Assembly: GCA_025267735.1 (NCBI GenBank)
Contig: CM046305.1
Location: 35,981,108-36,045,107, forward strand
Direction: 5' to 3'
From: Mactra quadrangularis
Taxonomy: Eukaryota > Mollusca > Bivalvia > Venerida > Mactridae
Length of the DNA: 64,000 nt
Shown here piece by piece: positions 1 to 12,100 of the stretch. The notes beneath the pieces were generated by a model, which saw only the letters and a program-made list of their open reading frames with translations, ran no database searches and was not told where the DNA came from. The translations under genes were made by a program, and so were the position numbers. Within the stretch, counting starts at the first letter, position 1, and every line of letters starts with the position of its first letter.

Positions 1-1187
1 CACTTTTTAAATCTCTTTGAACAGTCACAAAAAGTAATTCAAGATAAATTCTGATTATGCTACTAATAGAAAATCAGGCAGAGATTAGCCATCATCTCTC
101 CAATCATGAAATTTGGCAATACTTGGTAAATTTTCTTCATTTGTTTTCATACTAAGAAGGCCGACTGTCAACCCCCATTCTGAGGCTCAAATCACAAAAC
201 AGCCAACATCCCTTTGTTTAACAGTTTAAGCAAGAAACTTCATCAAAATACAATAAATTGCCTACTTATTAGGGACAAGGGGCTTACTACTGATTTTAGC
301 GGTACATCCGACATATAGCACTATTGATTTTTAAGCGGACGCTGGTTGGTCTTAAAGGTGACAATATACACAGGGGCCATCAATATACAAACGATTCACT
401 AATTATCGGCTTTTGAAGCGTGAATACTAACAGCACAACTTCCGCGTAGTTGATTGGTAGATTACATAAGAAATGCGGATGTAACATACGCTCCATCCGT
501 CGTTAAATCAAGGTCTCGAGGACTGTCATAATTTGTTTCATTGATTTTTCGAAAATGTCGGCGACTTCGTTTTTGCTTCGATGTGCTAATAGAGCGAAGT
601 TTTAACAGAAAGGGCGACTTCTTTGCCCGAATCACCCCCTCGGCTTATCCCTGCATCCATCTATATTGTATGTATAAATCATCATTAGAAATTTTGACAA
701 TATGCTGCACAGGAAGTGGACTTGAGAATGATAAAGGCTAGAATTATTAAGCTGTAACTAACTAATTGATCACTCTGAAGCAGGATTAATAAATCCCCTT
801 GTACTAATTACATGTATAACAGTATAGGAACTAGTTTTATAGACAAGCTACTATATAAATGTATATAAACTTCAATTACAGGCTATGGTACTTGAAATAC
901 ACTTAACTATGTACAAATGAACACTGTATTAACAACATATCATACTAGTTTTAACAAATAATTACTACATGTAAGTATAACATGTTGGAAGTCTCAGCAT
1001 GGTCATCCGAATACATGTTTACCAATATAAGTATTTGCGTTAAATTTTTACAACAACTAGCCTAATAAAAAATAGTTGTCCGAATTATGAACTAGCATGA
1101 TTATTATAGTTTGTGAAATAAGCCACTTTCACTAGCCAGATTCAGCATTCATTAGTTCCAAACATCCATCTGCTGTCTGCAGCATAC
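1..1187. other. Gene-free left edge
   Basis: No convincing exon, RNA gene or transposon boundary was found here. About 280-690 is richer in CpG than the surroundings, which could mark a promoter or 5' UTR of a gene lying to the left, but no start codon with a usable splice donor stands out. The short open frame at 541-741 shows no recognisable domain. Confidence 0.3.
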
Positions 1188-2323
1188 CAGTACTGGTGCC
1201 GGGACAAAACGGACCATAAGACGAAACTGACCAAGACAAAACGGACCATACTCGGGACAAAACGGACCATATATATTGGACAAAACGGACCATTGTCGGG
1301 ACAAAACGGACCATAAGAAAAAAGTATGACATTTACGATATTTAAGAAAAAAATAGAAACAGTTTATTATTATTAATTGTGTTATGATATGATATGTTTG
1401 GTATCATTAAATTGTGGCTCAACTGTAATCATAATAGTCTTAATTGTGATTAACTGCTTGCATGTTGTTGGTGTGTTGTTTGTCATCAGATGTGATAACT
1501 GTGATATTTGATGTACTCGTAAATAAATAACAACAAATAATGTCCTAACGAATGCTATTAATTGTCCTTCTCGTTGTTTCCTTGAACTAACACTTTTAAT
1601 TAATTGGTACAGGAGTATTTGCCTGAGAGTGATTAAATTTGAAGTTGCCTATAATATTAGTCAAGCACTGGTTCCACTCTATACACTGCCCGCCACATAT
1701 AACTCTGGAAAAGGATTTATGATAACAAACTTGTAATTTCCAAATATAATTTCTTATACTCACAGTTACACTAATGAAAAAACCAAACTTGTTTAATTAG
1801 CCTCTACTACATGTAATTATCAATAATTGTCATCAGTTTGGCGTTGATTAAAAAATTAATTAAGTTGTCAATGAAATAACAAACAACAACACTAATGCAT
1901 TTTATTGAAAACATGAATATATTTTTTATCTAATAATATAAATAAATATCATAATGGTCCGTTTTGTCCCGACAATGGTCCATTTTGTCAAAAAGATATG
2001 GTCCATTACAAGCAAGATTTACCATCAAATGGTGGTATCTATCATGCTAGTTTTGTTAAAATGAATTGCACATATTTTCATTACTGCCTACCCCTGAAAT
2101 TGTCTCTTTTCTAATGTTTACCAAAAAAGTTTATTTTGTACGCACTATACTGAAGCAGTATATATCATAATGGTCTGTTTTGTCCAAAATATATGGTCCG
2201 TTTTGTCCAAAATATATGGTCCGTTTTGTCCAAAATATATGGTCCGTTTTGTCCTGAGTATGGTCCGTTTTGTCATGGTCCGTTTCGTCTCATGGTCCAT
2301 TTTGTCCCGAACTCCCAGTACTG
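1188..2323. mobile_element. Foldback-type element with minisatellite arms
   Basis: The left arm (1188-1315) and right arm (about 2170-2323) are inverted copies, each built from tandem units carrying ATGGTCCGTTTTGTCC joined by short AT spacers. The unit variants occur in mirrored order, including a TTTCGTCT variant near each outer end, and both arms finish on CAGTACTG. Extra units at 1953-2010 lie in right-arm orientation. The AT-rich centre shows no coding region. This is the layout of Foldback elements, whose long inverted repeats contain internal tandem repeats. No target duplication was identified. Confidence 0.7.
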
Positions 2324-4476
2324 TCAGTACAGTGAATTCAGTTCGAATAATAAATTATCCAGATAAACTCATTTATAAAGGGAGATTGTTGTCAGGGCTT
2401 TTCCATTTGTATCACAGATGTTCCCAAAGTTTTTATGTTGTGCATTAACTCGTTTTCAAACTTTGTCGGATTGCTGATAATATCTTAGTCTTGTCAAGGT
2501 AAACATAATGATTGTAAAGTGAAAAAATTTTTGGTCTCAAACATATGGTCATTGGATAAAAAATTTGAGAGATAAATCAAACTAAAAATATACTTCTGAT
2601 ACAGAAAGAAAAAAAATTGGGACTTTTAATTGAGATAATTAATAGTCACTGCAACTTGTGGCAAGTGTAATTAAGATAATGTGAATTGATAGTATTAGTA
2701 CTTCATAACCACATAAGTGGACTCAGGAAATGACACTCAAAAAAATCAATAAATGTACTATCTAGATTTATAATGACACAAATGATTCAATCTAACATTA
2801 AGCTTCTTGTTAAACATTAACTACATAGAGGTTACAATAATTTCATTTTATTACACACACCTAAGTCCTAAGTTGATGAAAGCACATTAAGTGTGCTTTG
2901 TCTCTCTCTAAGTGAGTGCTCTTGTTCTCCTCAAGAAATTCTCGACAATAGGATGCTTTGTGAGGCTGCCTGAGCTATGATATGGGTTATCATGATGTTT
3001 AAAGTGGGGCAATAATTTTATAACAGTGGATTTGCTATCTTGTAAAATCATGCTAACTTAATCTTAGTAAACACTCTGTCAAACTCCTCACAGTGCTTAC
3101 GTCACACTTTGCTACTTTAATCACTGCCAACATGTAAATCACGTGATGCTAGTAATACCATCTATTTATAGAATGCCCAAATGTCTCACGGTGCTTACGT
3201 TCTGTGAGTGAATACAAGAACAATATTTTCCGAACAAACAATAAGCTTCATCGAACTATCCCATATTGATGGGTTAAACTAGTCTATGACCTTTTTTATT
3301 TACAAAAAGTTATGAGAACCTTTCCACAGACCCATGTAGATATATCTAACAATAGCCACATATTATAAATACTTTTATCTTCAAACACAAATAGAATAGA
3401 TAGTTAGAATTCAATGTGACTATCTATACCAAGATAAATATGATTGTTTCATTTTTTAATTCTAGTAGTGATTTTTAGGACTAGAGTTCCAGTGATATAA
3501 TATTAATATTCATAGCAAAAGTCAAAACCAACCCTGTAAGGAAGTCAAAATCAAATGCATCAATTAGTCTAATAAATTGGATAAATCCAGAACTAATCTG
3601 CCTAATAGTTTTGCCATCTTAATTACCTGTTTTAGAGAATGTTTAAATGGTACGTTTCATGAATAAAACTTTTCAATCAATCAAGAAAAGTATTCAGGAA
3701 GTCGGATACGAGGACTGTCCCAAATTTAATGCCAATTTTATTTACTTCCTTCCTTTGATTATTATGCATGTAATGATATTTCACTTAGCTGAACTGTCCA
3801 AGTCTTAATTACAAACAAGGGTTTTAAATATTCCAATTTTAGATAATTATATCAATATGTGAATTCAAGAATCAAAGTCAGTGTAGTCATCCAAGACTGC
3901 ATTCAATTCTTTAACTTCCAATAATTATTATTATTTCTAAGCCAAATTTATGGTTTGGTAATGTCACCTATTGTCTAACTGAAAATATGAAAGTGATAGC
4001 CATCATCATTGTTGTTTTCTTATAACAAAAAAGTGTTATAAATAAATCAATAAACTACCTTTTACAGTGTCAAAGAAAAATAGACAGAATAAGTCAATAA
4101 CAGATCACATTTCAATGAAGACAAAATCCATATTCAATCCATACTTTTGAGGAACATTTGAACTAATAACTCTTAAATTATTTAAAACAACTCACACATA
4201 TTTTCTTTTACGTATCATTTAATAATGTATCATAAATAAAATCACCGACAGTAACGAGTCAAATCTCTGTTAGTCACGAAGTCATAGTCGAATAGTTGGG
4301 ATTTATTCTATCCGAATTTATATCAACTTTATCGTATATGATTTCCAGTTATTTACGTGAAATCCACTCTCAATTAACTCAAAATACATTAAACATATGT
4401 AGATTGTTTGTAAAGAATAAAATTAAAACGTTAAAATAAACAAATAAACATGAAACCAAAAGACAATGATGCTTAC
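2324..4476. other. Gene-free AT-rich stretch
   Basis: No exon with family resemblance, RNA gene or clear terminal repeat was recognised on either strand. All open frames are short and look like noise. Confidence 0.4.
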
Positions 4477-4521
4477 TGTTTCACAGAGATGCTGCTGTAA
4501 CCGGATGTAGATTTTGTCCAT
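4477..4521 (-). CDS. Possible first coding exon of an unidentified minus-strand gene
   Basis: On the minus strand an ATG at 4521-4519 opens 15 codons (MDKIYIRLQQHLCET) and runs into a consensus donor, GTAAGC, at 4476. The surrounding 150 bases are less AT-rich than the flanks, as at a promoter. No partner exon was found between 1 and 4400, so the rest would lie beyond the left edge. The sequence just 5' of the ATG contains GGGAGGTAACTCTGCA. A similar GGGAGGTAAC string occurs at 7855, so this could be repeat-derived. I do not recognise the protein. Confidence 0.22.
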
Positions 4522-4721
4522 TGCAGAGTTACCTCCCGTTATTTTTGTCAACACTGTGTACAGTAGATACACGAGTATAAGACATCGACAGAGCTTGGGC
4601 CTTAGAATTCGGTTCAAATTATAAAAAATTTATTGAATAATGCACATATACAAACTTTTTATGTAATGTATGGCTGAAACAGTCATTTTAATTCACTACA
4701 ATCAGGGGTATCTATAACCTC

Positions 4722-5470
4722 ATGTCTATGCAAATTAACACGATATTTAGTGTTGCAGTCATGTGTCAATCAACAGCGATACACAATTTATCACCCAACA
4801 CAATATATTTTTATGTTAATCCCAATCACGTGTCAATCAACAGCGATACACAAAAGGGCACCGATTATATTATAGATTACATATATTTAGTAACTATCTT
4901 ATACATGCATTAATAATGCATAAATTAAGAGAAATATTTCACTATTTAAAATGATTCCAAATTTCGTTTCAATATTTTATTTTTTTGATAATATATTTTA
5001 AAATTATATTTGTGTGTCTTTGTCTGATTATAATGAATACTGCGAATACATGCGTACAATAGTCATATACGATGACCTGACTCTTAACATTTGGCTATCA
5101 AATAAATGCATAAAATAATAAAAATATAATTCGAAATTATTTTAAAATGTGTTATAAAACATTAATTTATGATAATATAACATAAAAAGCGTCTGTGTGC
5201 ATATTTTCACTCATTTTCGTTCCCAGAGTCTAGTAGGATTCTCAATAGAATCCTACTAGATTCTGGGTACGAGAATGATTTTCACTGTCTTTGTGTGTCT
5301 TTTGATACATGCGTTAGATAGTCACTTACGATCGATGGTCTGACTCTTAACATTTGACCATCGAATAAAATAATAGAAATATAATTCAAAATTATTTTGA
5401 AATGTGTTATAAAACATTAATTTATGATAATATAACATAAAAGTTTCTTTGTATATATATTCACTGACTT
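4722..5470. repeat. Local duplications flanking a palindrome
   Basis: GTGTCAATCAACAGCGATAC occurs twice (about 4761 and 4829). A second, larger duplication pairs about 5065-5190 with about 5325-5450. Both halves share the TGACTCTTAACATTTG segment and a long AT-rich tail ending in ATAATATAACATAAAA. The palindrome at 5212-5277 sits between the two halves. No coding content was recognised. Confidence 0.6.
5212..5277. mobile_element. Short near-perfect palindrome, copy 1
   Basis: Two arms of about 31 bases surround a 4-base loop (CAAT). The outer end, read inward from the right, is CATTCTCGTACCCAGA. The palindrome at 34211-34278 has exactly the same 16-base end but a different core. Self-complementarity plus shared termini suggests a tiny foldback or MITE family. 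Confidence 0.6.
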
Positions 5471-6097
5471 TAAATTTGTGTGCCTTTTGATGTCTTTTGA
5501 CGTCTGTGGCAGTATTTAGTATCACCGACAGTGCAGTGCTTATCAGTGTATTTTACTGTATAGTTCATTGCATCAGAGACATAGTATCTAATTCCCTGAT
5601 CGCATAAAAACTGATTGGATGCACAGAAATTTTAAGCGACAGATTTTGTATACGAAAATACAACTATTGCTGATAAAATAAACATATAATAACATGAATT
5701 TAAGGAGATAATTGAGAATTTTTATAAAAAATCTCCAGTCTATTATTTGATTTGTAGAAAGATTTTTATCTATATGATCCTAATGTCCGCATAACGTGAA
5801 AAATATCCCACTTTGTGCAATGAACCAAGTATCAAAATATTTAGAAAAATGTGAAGTTTGTTCTGATATATATCTTTTTCTGAGACATTGCCATTAAAAA
5901 CTAATCAATTAAATGAAAACATACATTCTTTACTTTGGCAATTTTTTGATTTGATACCCTGGAGAAATTTCACTGCCTTGAGTATTAAATCCATTTTATA
6001 TATGCATGAAATTTGATCTCTATTTTTGTATTTTTCTTTATTAACTGTTCATATGCTTGCTTATGTATCATGTATCTTGATTTGAGAAATAAAGGTT

Positions 6098-6122
6098 TGT
6101 TCTGTTCTGTTCTGTTCTGTTC
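6098..6122 (+). repeat. TTCTG microsatellite, probable retroposon tail
   Basis: Five TTCTG units follow AAATAAAGGTTTG, the kind of 3' end seen on LINE or SINE copies with microsatellite tails. It ends about 70 bases upstream of the AIP start codon, so a retroposon insertion forms part of the AIP 5' flank or leader. The body of the element was not delimited. Confidence 0.5.
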
Positions 6123-6191
6123 TACAAACCAGAGATGACTATCATTCTCCGCTACCGTTAATATCTTTTACCCTTCCTAATGTAAACAAGA

Positions 6192-9100
6192 ATGGCTGAA
6201 ATATTTGCAAACTTGGAAAAAGTGGGAATAAGAAAGAAAATAATACATTGTGGCAAAGGAAATGGTCTCAGTTATGAAGATGGAACAAAGGTTATTTGAA
6301 TTGATTAACTTACCGATTGATACCATCGCTGTAGTCGTCTTTGTCTAACTGTAGTAGTGTTCGGATACACACTTAGTCTAACTTACTTACTCAGTAAATA
6401 TAGGAATAGTTGTGTATATGTGCGGTTGCAGTATATAAATAGAGTTAAGAATAAATATAATGTTTAAGCATTCACATGAGTGGTTATAGTGGACATACTT
6501 TTTTTATTTAATCAGTGTCAAAAGAAACAGTACTACTTATATCAGCTCAATTTGTCATTGGAAAGTTGTTGCTCCACTAAATCTTTTATCCATGTTTAAT
6601 TATGTATGAAATGTGTATCATAAGGTTATATTTGCCTGTTGGTATATTATATGAATGCGGACAATAGTACTATAAAAACTGGTGTTTTTTTATCATTATT
6701 TATTATATTAAACAGGGCACTAGACAACATTTTGGGACAGGTACTCATACCCTCAGGAAGGGGAATTGTGCATCGTTTGAAGACAGTATTAGGGAATTTT
6801 CAGTCAACTCAAAAATGTGTACAGTTGTGACTCATACCAGTCACATTTACTCTAAATTAAATTATTTGAATTGCTAGTATAGATAGTGACTGTAGAATGA
6901 CAAATAAAACAAATGACATTAAGTTGTTTCCTAAACTTCTCTCGGTACCTGAAAATGTTCATGAACAAGTAATATTCATAACAAACATAGTTTTGGGAGT
7001 CATTTTCATTTGTAACATGCACCGAGTGGTTTGTTGAAACTATTCAACTCTAATAAAATGCAGCATACAATATATAATTATTTTTCTCGGAGTCTACTTC
7101 GACTAATGATTAGAAACAACTTAAACCAAAAATATAGGCTGTAATCAACAAACAAGCAATATATACATGTGATCGGAGCGGTAACAAAATATATACTAAT
7201 AATTTATCATGCAAGGCTTGGGTTTCAACGCACAGGGTGCTGAAACCACCAGGAGTTCCAACCAGCAACTCAAATAATACCTTAGATGTCACAACTGAAT
7301 AAAACCAAAATAGCTAGGAACGGAACCAACGCTGTTTGAACTACCTGTAACCCAAAGCAACAAATACTTAATCCCTAGAAACAAGTTTGAGCCTCAGCAC
7401 AAGAGGCGTTGAAACTACCAGGAGTTCCAACCAACAACTCCCACAACACACCAGGCTCTATGACTAACCTAAGGTTTTAACCTGAACTAACCAAACCACG
7501 CAACCAATGCTTCATAAGACTCAAACATTCCAACACCACGACCCAGTACTATAGTTAGTCAATCTATGACCCCCTTACGATGCCTTTGGCTTTCTATGAG
7601 AACACAGATCAATAGATTCTGTAGCTCTAGTCATACAACAAAGCCCCGATAATTACAAGAAGAGCGATATGAAGTCTCCAGTCACACTTCAATTTTCTCT
7701 GTCGATTTCTGCTATTTATACCCATCTGATTGGTCCTTAATTACATTTGATGCTCTTTGGAACTATTGCTTGGGAAGCACATTTGCAAGTGCCTACATTG
7801 TCTTTGAATGAGCGTCTACCGTTACCAGTTTACAAATGTTGTTTTGCTAACAAGGGAGGTAACCTTACATGGAGACGCTAAATGCAGTCATGACCGTTAA
7901 CGTTACACTTTTTTTTTAATTTGGAGGGGAATTCTTATCTGAGACAAGGAAAAATTATACACAGATGCATATGATTTTGAGTTGCAAATGGGTCCCATAT
8001 ATTTGACCCAAATAATATGCCATACGAGTACCCTGTAAATCATTATTTATTATGATATAATAATATGATAATGTCAGTGATTTCTACATAATATTTTTAT
8101 TGGAATGACGAAATGTACTAATGCAACGGTTGAGTAAAAATTTATTGTCACAAAAATGTGATAGGTAACTTAAGTTAGGTGTCATTTGTAATCTGGTGAA
8201 AGTCTGTGGCTCTATTCAGAATATTTTTTTAGATTGAATTGAATATGACCCTTACCATTAGAATTATTGCTTTTTCAAATACTGTACATGGCCCACTCTG
8301 AGGCATTGTTGATACTTACAAATTACATTGTGACACTTTTAAAATTGATAGGTTTAAACATTTGGGGTCCGTACGGCAAGATGAGCACTTCGTATTGTAT
8401 CGTTAACTGGTTCCAGAGTCTTGTAGCAGATGGGAAAACAACAGTTTTTTTTATTTCATTTTTCATGTTTGTTTTTTTATTTCATTTTTCATGTTTGTTT
8501 TTTTATTTTCAGTTATATTTCCACTACAGAACATGTAAGTGTGATGAAGAGAAGACAGTTATTGATGATAGCCATAAATATGAGAAACCTATGGAGTTAA
8601 TTCTGGGAAAGAAATTTAAACTTGAAGTTTGGGAAGTTTGTTTAAAAACTATGAAACAAAATGAAGTGGCTGAATTCATTGTTGACAAAAAGGTTAGAGT
8701 ATATTTATTTGTTTGGCTATTATGAACAAACATACACATGTTGAAATTTTGCTCATGTATTGAAACTTACCTTGCATCCAGGGGTCATTATTTTTATACT
8801 GGCCTGTATCTAGATGTCCAGAAATTGCTTTTCTTTAACACTAAGTCCTTTGGCACCATTTATTTGTCCAATCTTTATAGAAAATCAAAGTCTCACTTGT
8901 AAAAAGTTTACACACATGACTATATTACTTTATTTACAAAGTCTTAAATCATCTTATCTTGATTGTTGTTTTAAATTTGAGCTCTATTTTGTTATATATC
9001 TTGAAAGTTAATAAAGAATACAATTCAGCAAATGTAACATAATAGTCCATAAAACACAATAAAACATATACATCTGCATTTTATTCAAGATGTTTAAAAA

Positions 9101-12100
9101 TGAAACAATTTGGAAACAAACAAAAAACTGCTCTTTATTTTTTCGATGTGGTCTGTGATACTGGTGGCATGACTTAGAGACTAAGAGAGACTTAATGTTA
9201 CACACTGAGTCCTAGTTTTAAATGAAGTATAACTTATTGATATCTTACAGCATTTAGAACAGTATCCCCTGGTATCTAAACAACTTAGAGAAATATTTGA
9301 TAAAACAATAAAGAAGAAAGAGGAACCTAAACATTGTTGTGGTATGATGGCAATGTCAGAACAAGGACTTGGACATGCTGACCTTGATGATCTGGTTAAA
9401 AATCCTCAACCTTTAACTTTTACTATTGGTGAGTTGGACTTTTATTTTTGTACAACTTACCTTTTCTATATCAACTTACCATACTCTGGCAAATAAAACA
9501 TGCCACTTACCATTATGTGGTAGCCGCGGCTGTGGCGTAGTGGTTAGCATGTCTGACTTTGAATCCGGAGATCGCGGGTTCAAAACCCGGTCGCGGCAGG
9601 TCATACTCTATACATGAGTTGTCGGCCTCGTGGTAGGGTAAGTTAGTACTGGTGATAGAAAAGTGTCCAGGAAACCTATAGTAGGAAGAGCTGGTCGTCG
9701 TGTATATTACCTATATATGTGTTGAATGTGACATAAAAAAAACAAACAACAAAACCATTATGTGGAAGCAGTAGTCCAGTGGAAGGATGCAAGATTAGGG
9801 ATCAAGTGATCACATGTTCCTGCGAGGGGCACTGCTGATTTCCTTGAGCCAGAAATTGACCTGTGAATGCTTCATTTTACTCAAGTGTAAATGGGTACCT
9901 GCGAGGGTGGATATAATTGATGGGCCAATGTGTGGACTGCACTAAGCGGAGTAAAAAGACTCCACAGGGATATTGATAGATAGATACCTGTAGCCTGATG
10001 GGTTATAGCTGTGAAGTTGGTGAACAAGCATGAAACTTAGACTATAAATTGCAATTACCTATACTTTCCAATCAAAATTTAGCAACAATGTGGCGACTGA
10101 ATAGCTCTCCTCAGTCCTGCTATGAATTAAGTATATTGAGAATTTTACAAAATTTGATTCAGTTTAGGCCAACAATTCACTCTAAAGTATCCATCCATAT
10201 GGAGGAAAGGGACACTGAAAAAATCGTAAAAATGTAAGGTATGATTTTACTACTATGTGCTTGTTGAAGCTCAATAGATCAGAACAAAACTTATCTAACT
10301 ACATGTACACAAGGAAGGATGTAAACTAGTTTGCACTGACCCATTGGCTGCTTGTTGTAGCTTTCCTCATGATTAGTAATCAGTTTTAAAAAATACCATA
10401 GTACCTTGGCTATTTCTACCATTTTGCTGTCACAAAACTTCTCCCTTTTAATGTGTGTCTTTACCTATTGTAGCCAGTTCTTGCATGTTTAAGGAAATGG
10501 TGAAAATGACATTTAAGAAAGAAAATTTTACCTCAGAATTTATAACAATCCAGTTACAAGGTATGGAAATCAAGTGCTTTATATAGCTTACGTGCATTAG
10601 TTACATAACTATTCATCTATTTCTTATCTTTGCAGAGGTTCTTAAAATTGAAAGACCAGGGTCATATGAAAAAGAAGCTTGGACTTTGACAGATGAAGAG
10701 AAAATCAAACATATTCCAGAGTTAAAAGAGAAAGGAAATGATCTTTATAAACAGAAACAATACACAGAGGCTGCAGACAAATATGCCGAGGCTATAGGAT
10801 TGCTAGAACAGTTAGTTATGAAGTAAGAGACTTTGGGTGTTTTTTTTTTGCTCAGAGGTCCAAAATTCTATACGTGTCCAAGGATATGACAAAAAGAATA
10901 TTGAAAAAGTGGCAAAAAAGCACCATTAAAGTAATTGACTGTGGTTGAAACAAGTTTATTTAAGGTTATCATTTAAATCCAGCTCTAAGTTTGTTTTAAT
11001 CGTATCCAGATACTAAGACTTTTGTTGCTTTGAGCAAGAAAGTTTATACCAAATGTTTAATTCAGGTGGACTTGAAAGCAGACTTGAGAGTGATCAATAT
11101 AAGTTACAAGACTTATTTCTAGGGCTGTCACAATATACCAGTATTCCGGTATATTGCAATACCCAGCTGCGGCAATACGTACCGCTGTACGATTTTAACG
11201 TACCGGTATTTGGCGATATTTTTTATTTCATTGGAAATTTCTTCCCTTCGCGAAATAAAAGAGGCGAAACGTCAGTTTTTTCATTGTTCATTCAATTTAA
11301 CCTTAATTTACAAAAATGTAACTGATTTGGGCGCGTCACAGTCTTAAATGATTGTAAATACTTTAAGGGGCTAGATTCTATCAGTAGCTGCATGTAAAAT
11401 TTGCATTGTTTCTGTTAAATATAGCGTCACAGTCTTAAAGCCCACAATATATCATGGTATGTATCGCGATACGGTGCCAGCGTATTGCAGTATATCGCGA
11501 TGCGCTTATGGCCTATCGTGACAGCCCTACTTATTTCTTCATTGTGGTAAAACACATTTTCATTTAAGATCAGCCATTGCCTTAATCCACTAGCCTGAAG
11601 CCAGGGATTAGTAAAACTTTGTTGGCTAGTGAAAATATCTTAATTCTTATATATGTGCTTGTTTATAAATTTGCCCATTACTATAAACCTTGGGCTAGTG
11701 CTCACTTAATATGATTACCGAGTGATTAATCCATACTTACATTTGATTTGTTTCCAACCTGGGTCAGTAATGCAGTAAATAGTGCACTGGGATTTCAAAT
11801 CTAGTGTCCCAAAGGAGGTATAGGTTCGAATCCCTACTGGGGAGGTTATATCCTTCATGAAAATTTGACAATTATTTCAATTTTCCTCCATTTTAATAAG
11901 GTATATGGAGAAATTTCCGGCCTTGTGAAAGGGTAGGTGAGTACTGGTTATAGACAAGGGTCCAGGAAAACTAGATTATGTGTGCTGGATGCTGGAAAAT
12001 AACAAAAATATGTTGACACAACGTTTAACCGAGTATAAATTAGTATAAAATAAATTGATTTGTTTCCATACTTCCAGGGAGAAACCAGGAGATGATGAGT

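Noticed and set aside
1132..2448. Open frames rich in MVRFV/WSVLS repeats
   Set aside because: They are translations of the minisatellite arms of the foldback element, on both strands, with no start context or domain.
8267..8725. 152-codon open frame
   Set aside because: Only 8513-8692 (AIP exon 2) is coding. The rest reads through the intron and its duplicated TTTCATTTTTCATG tract.
9523..9598. A functional tRNA-Gln gene
   Set aside because: The fold is good, but it is the head of a SINE with a body, A-rich tail and 12-base target duplication; the anticodon stem has a mismatch.
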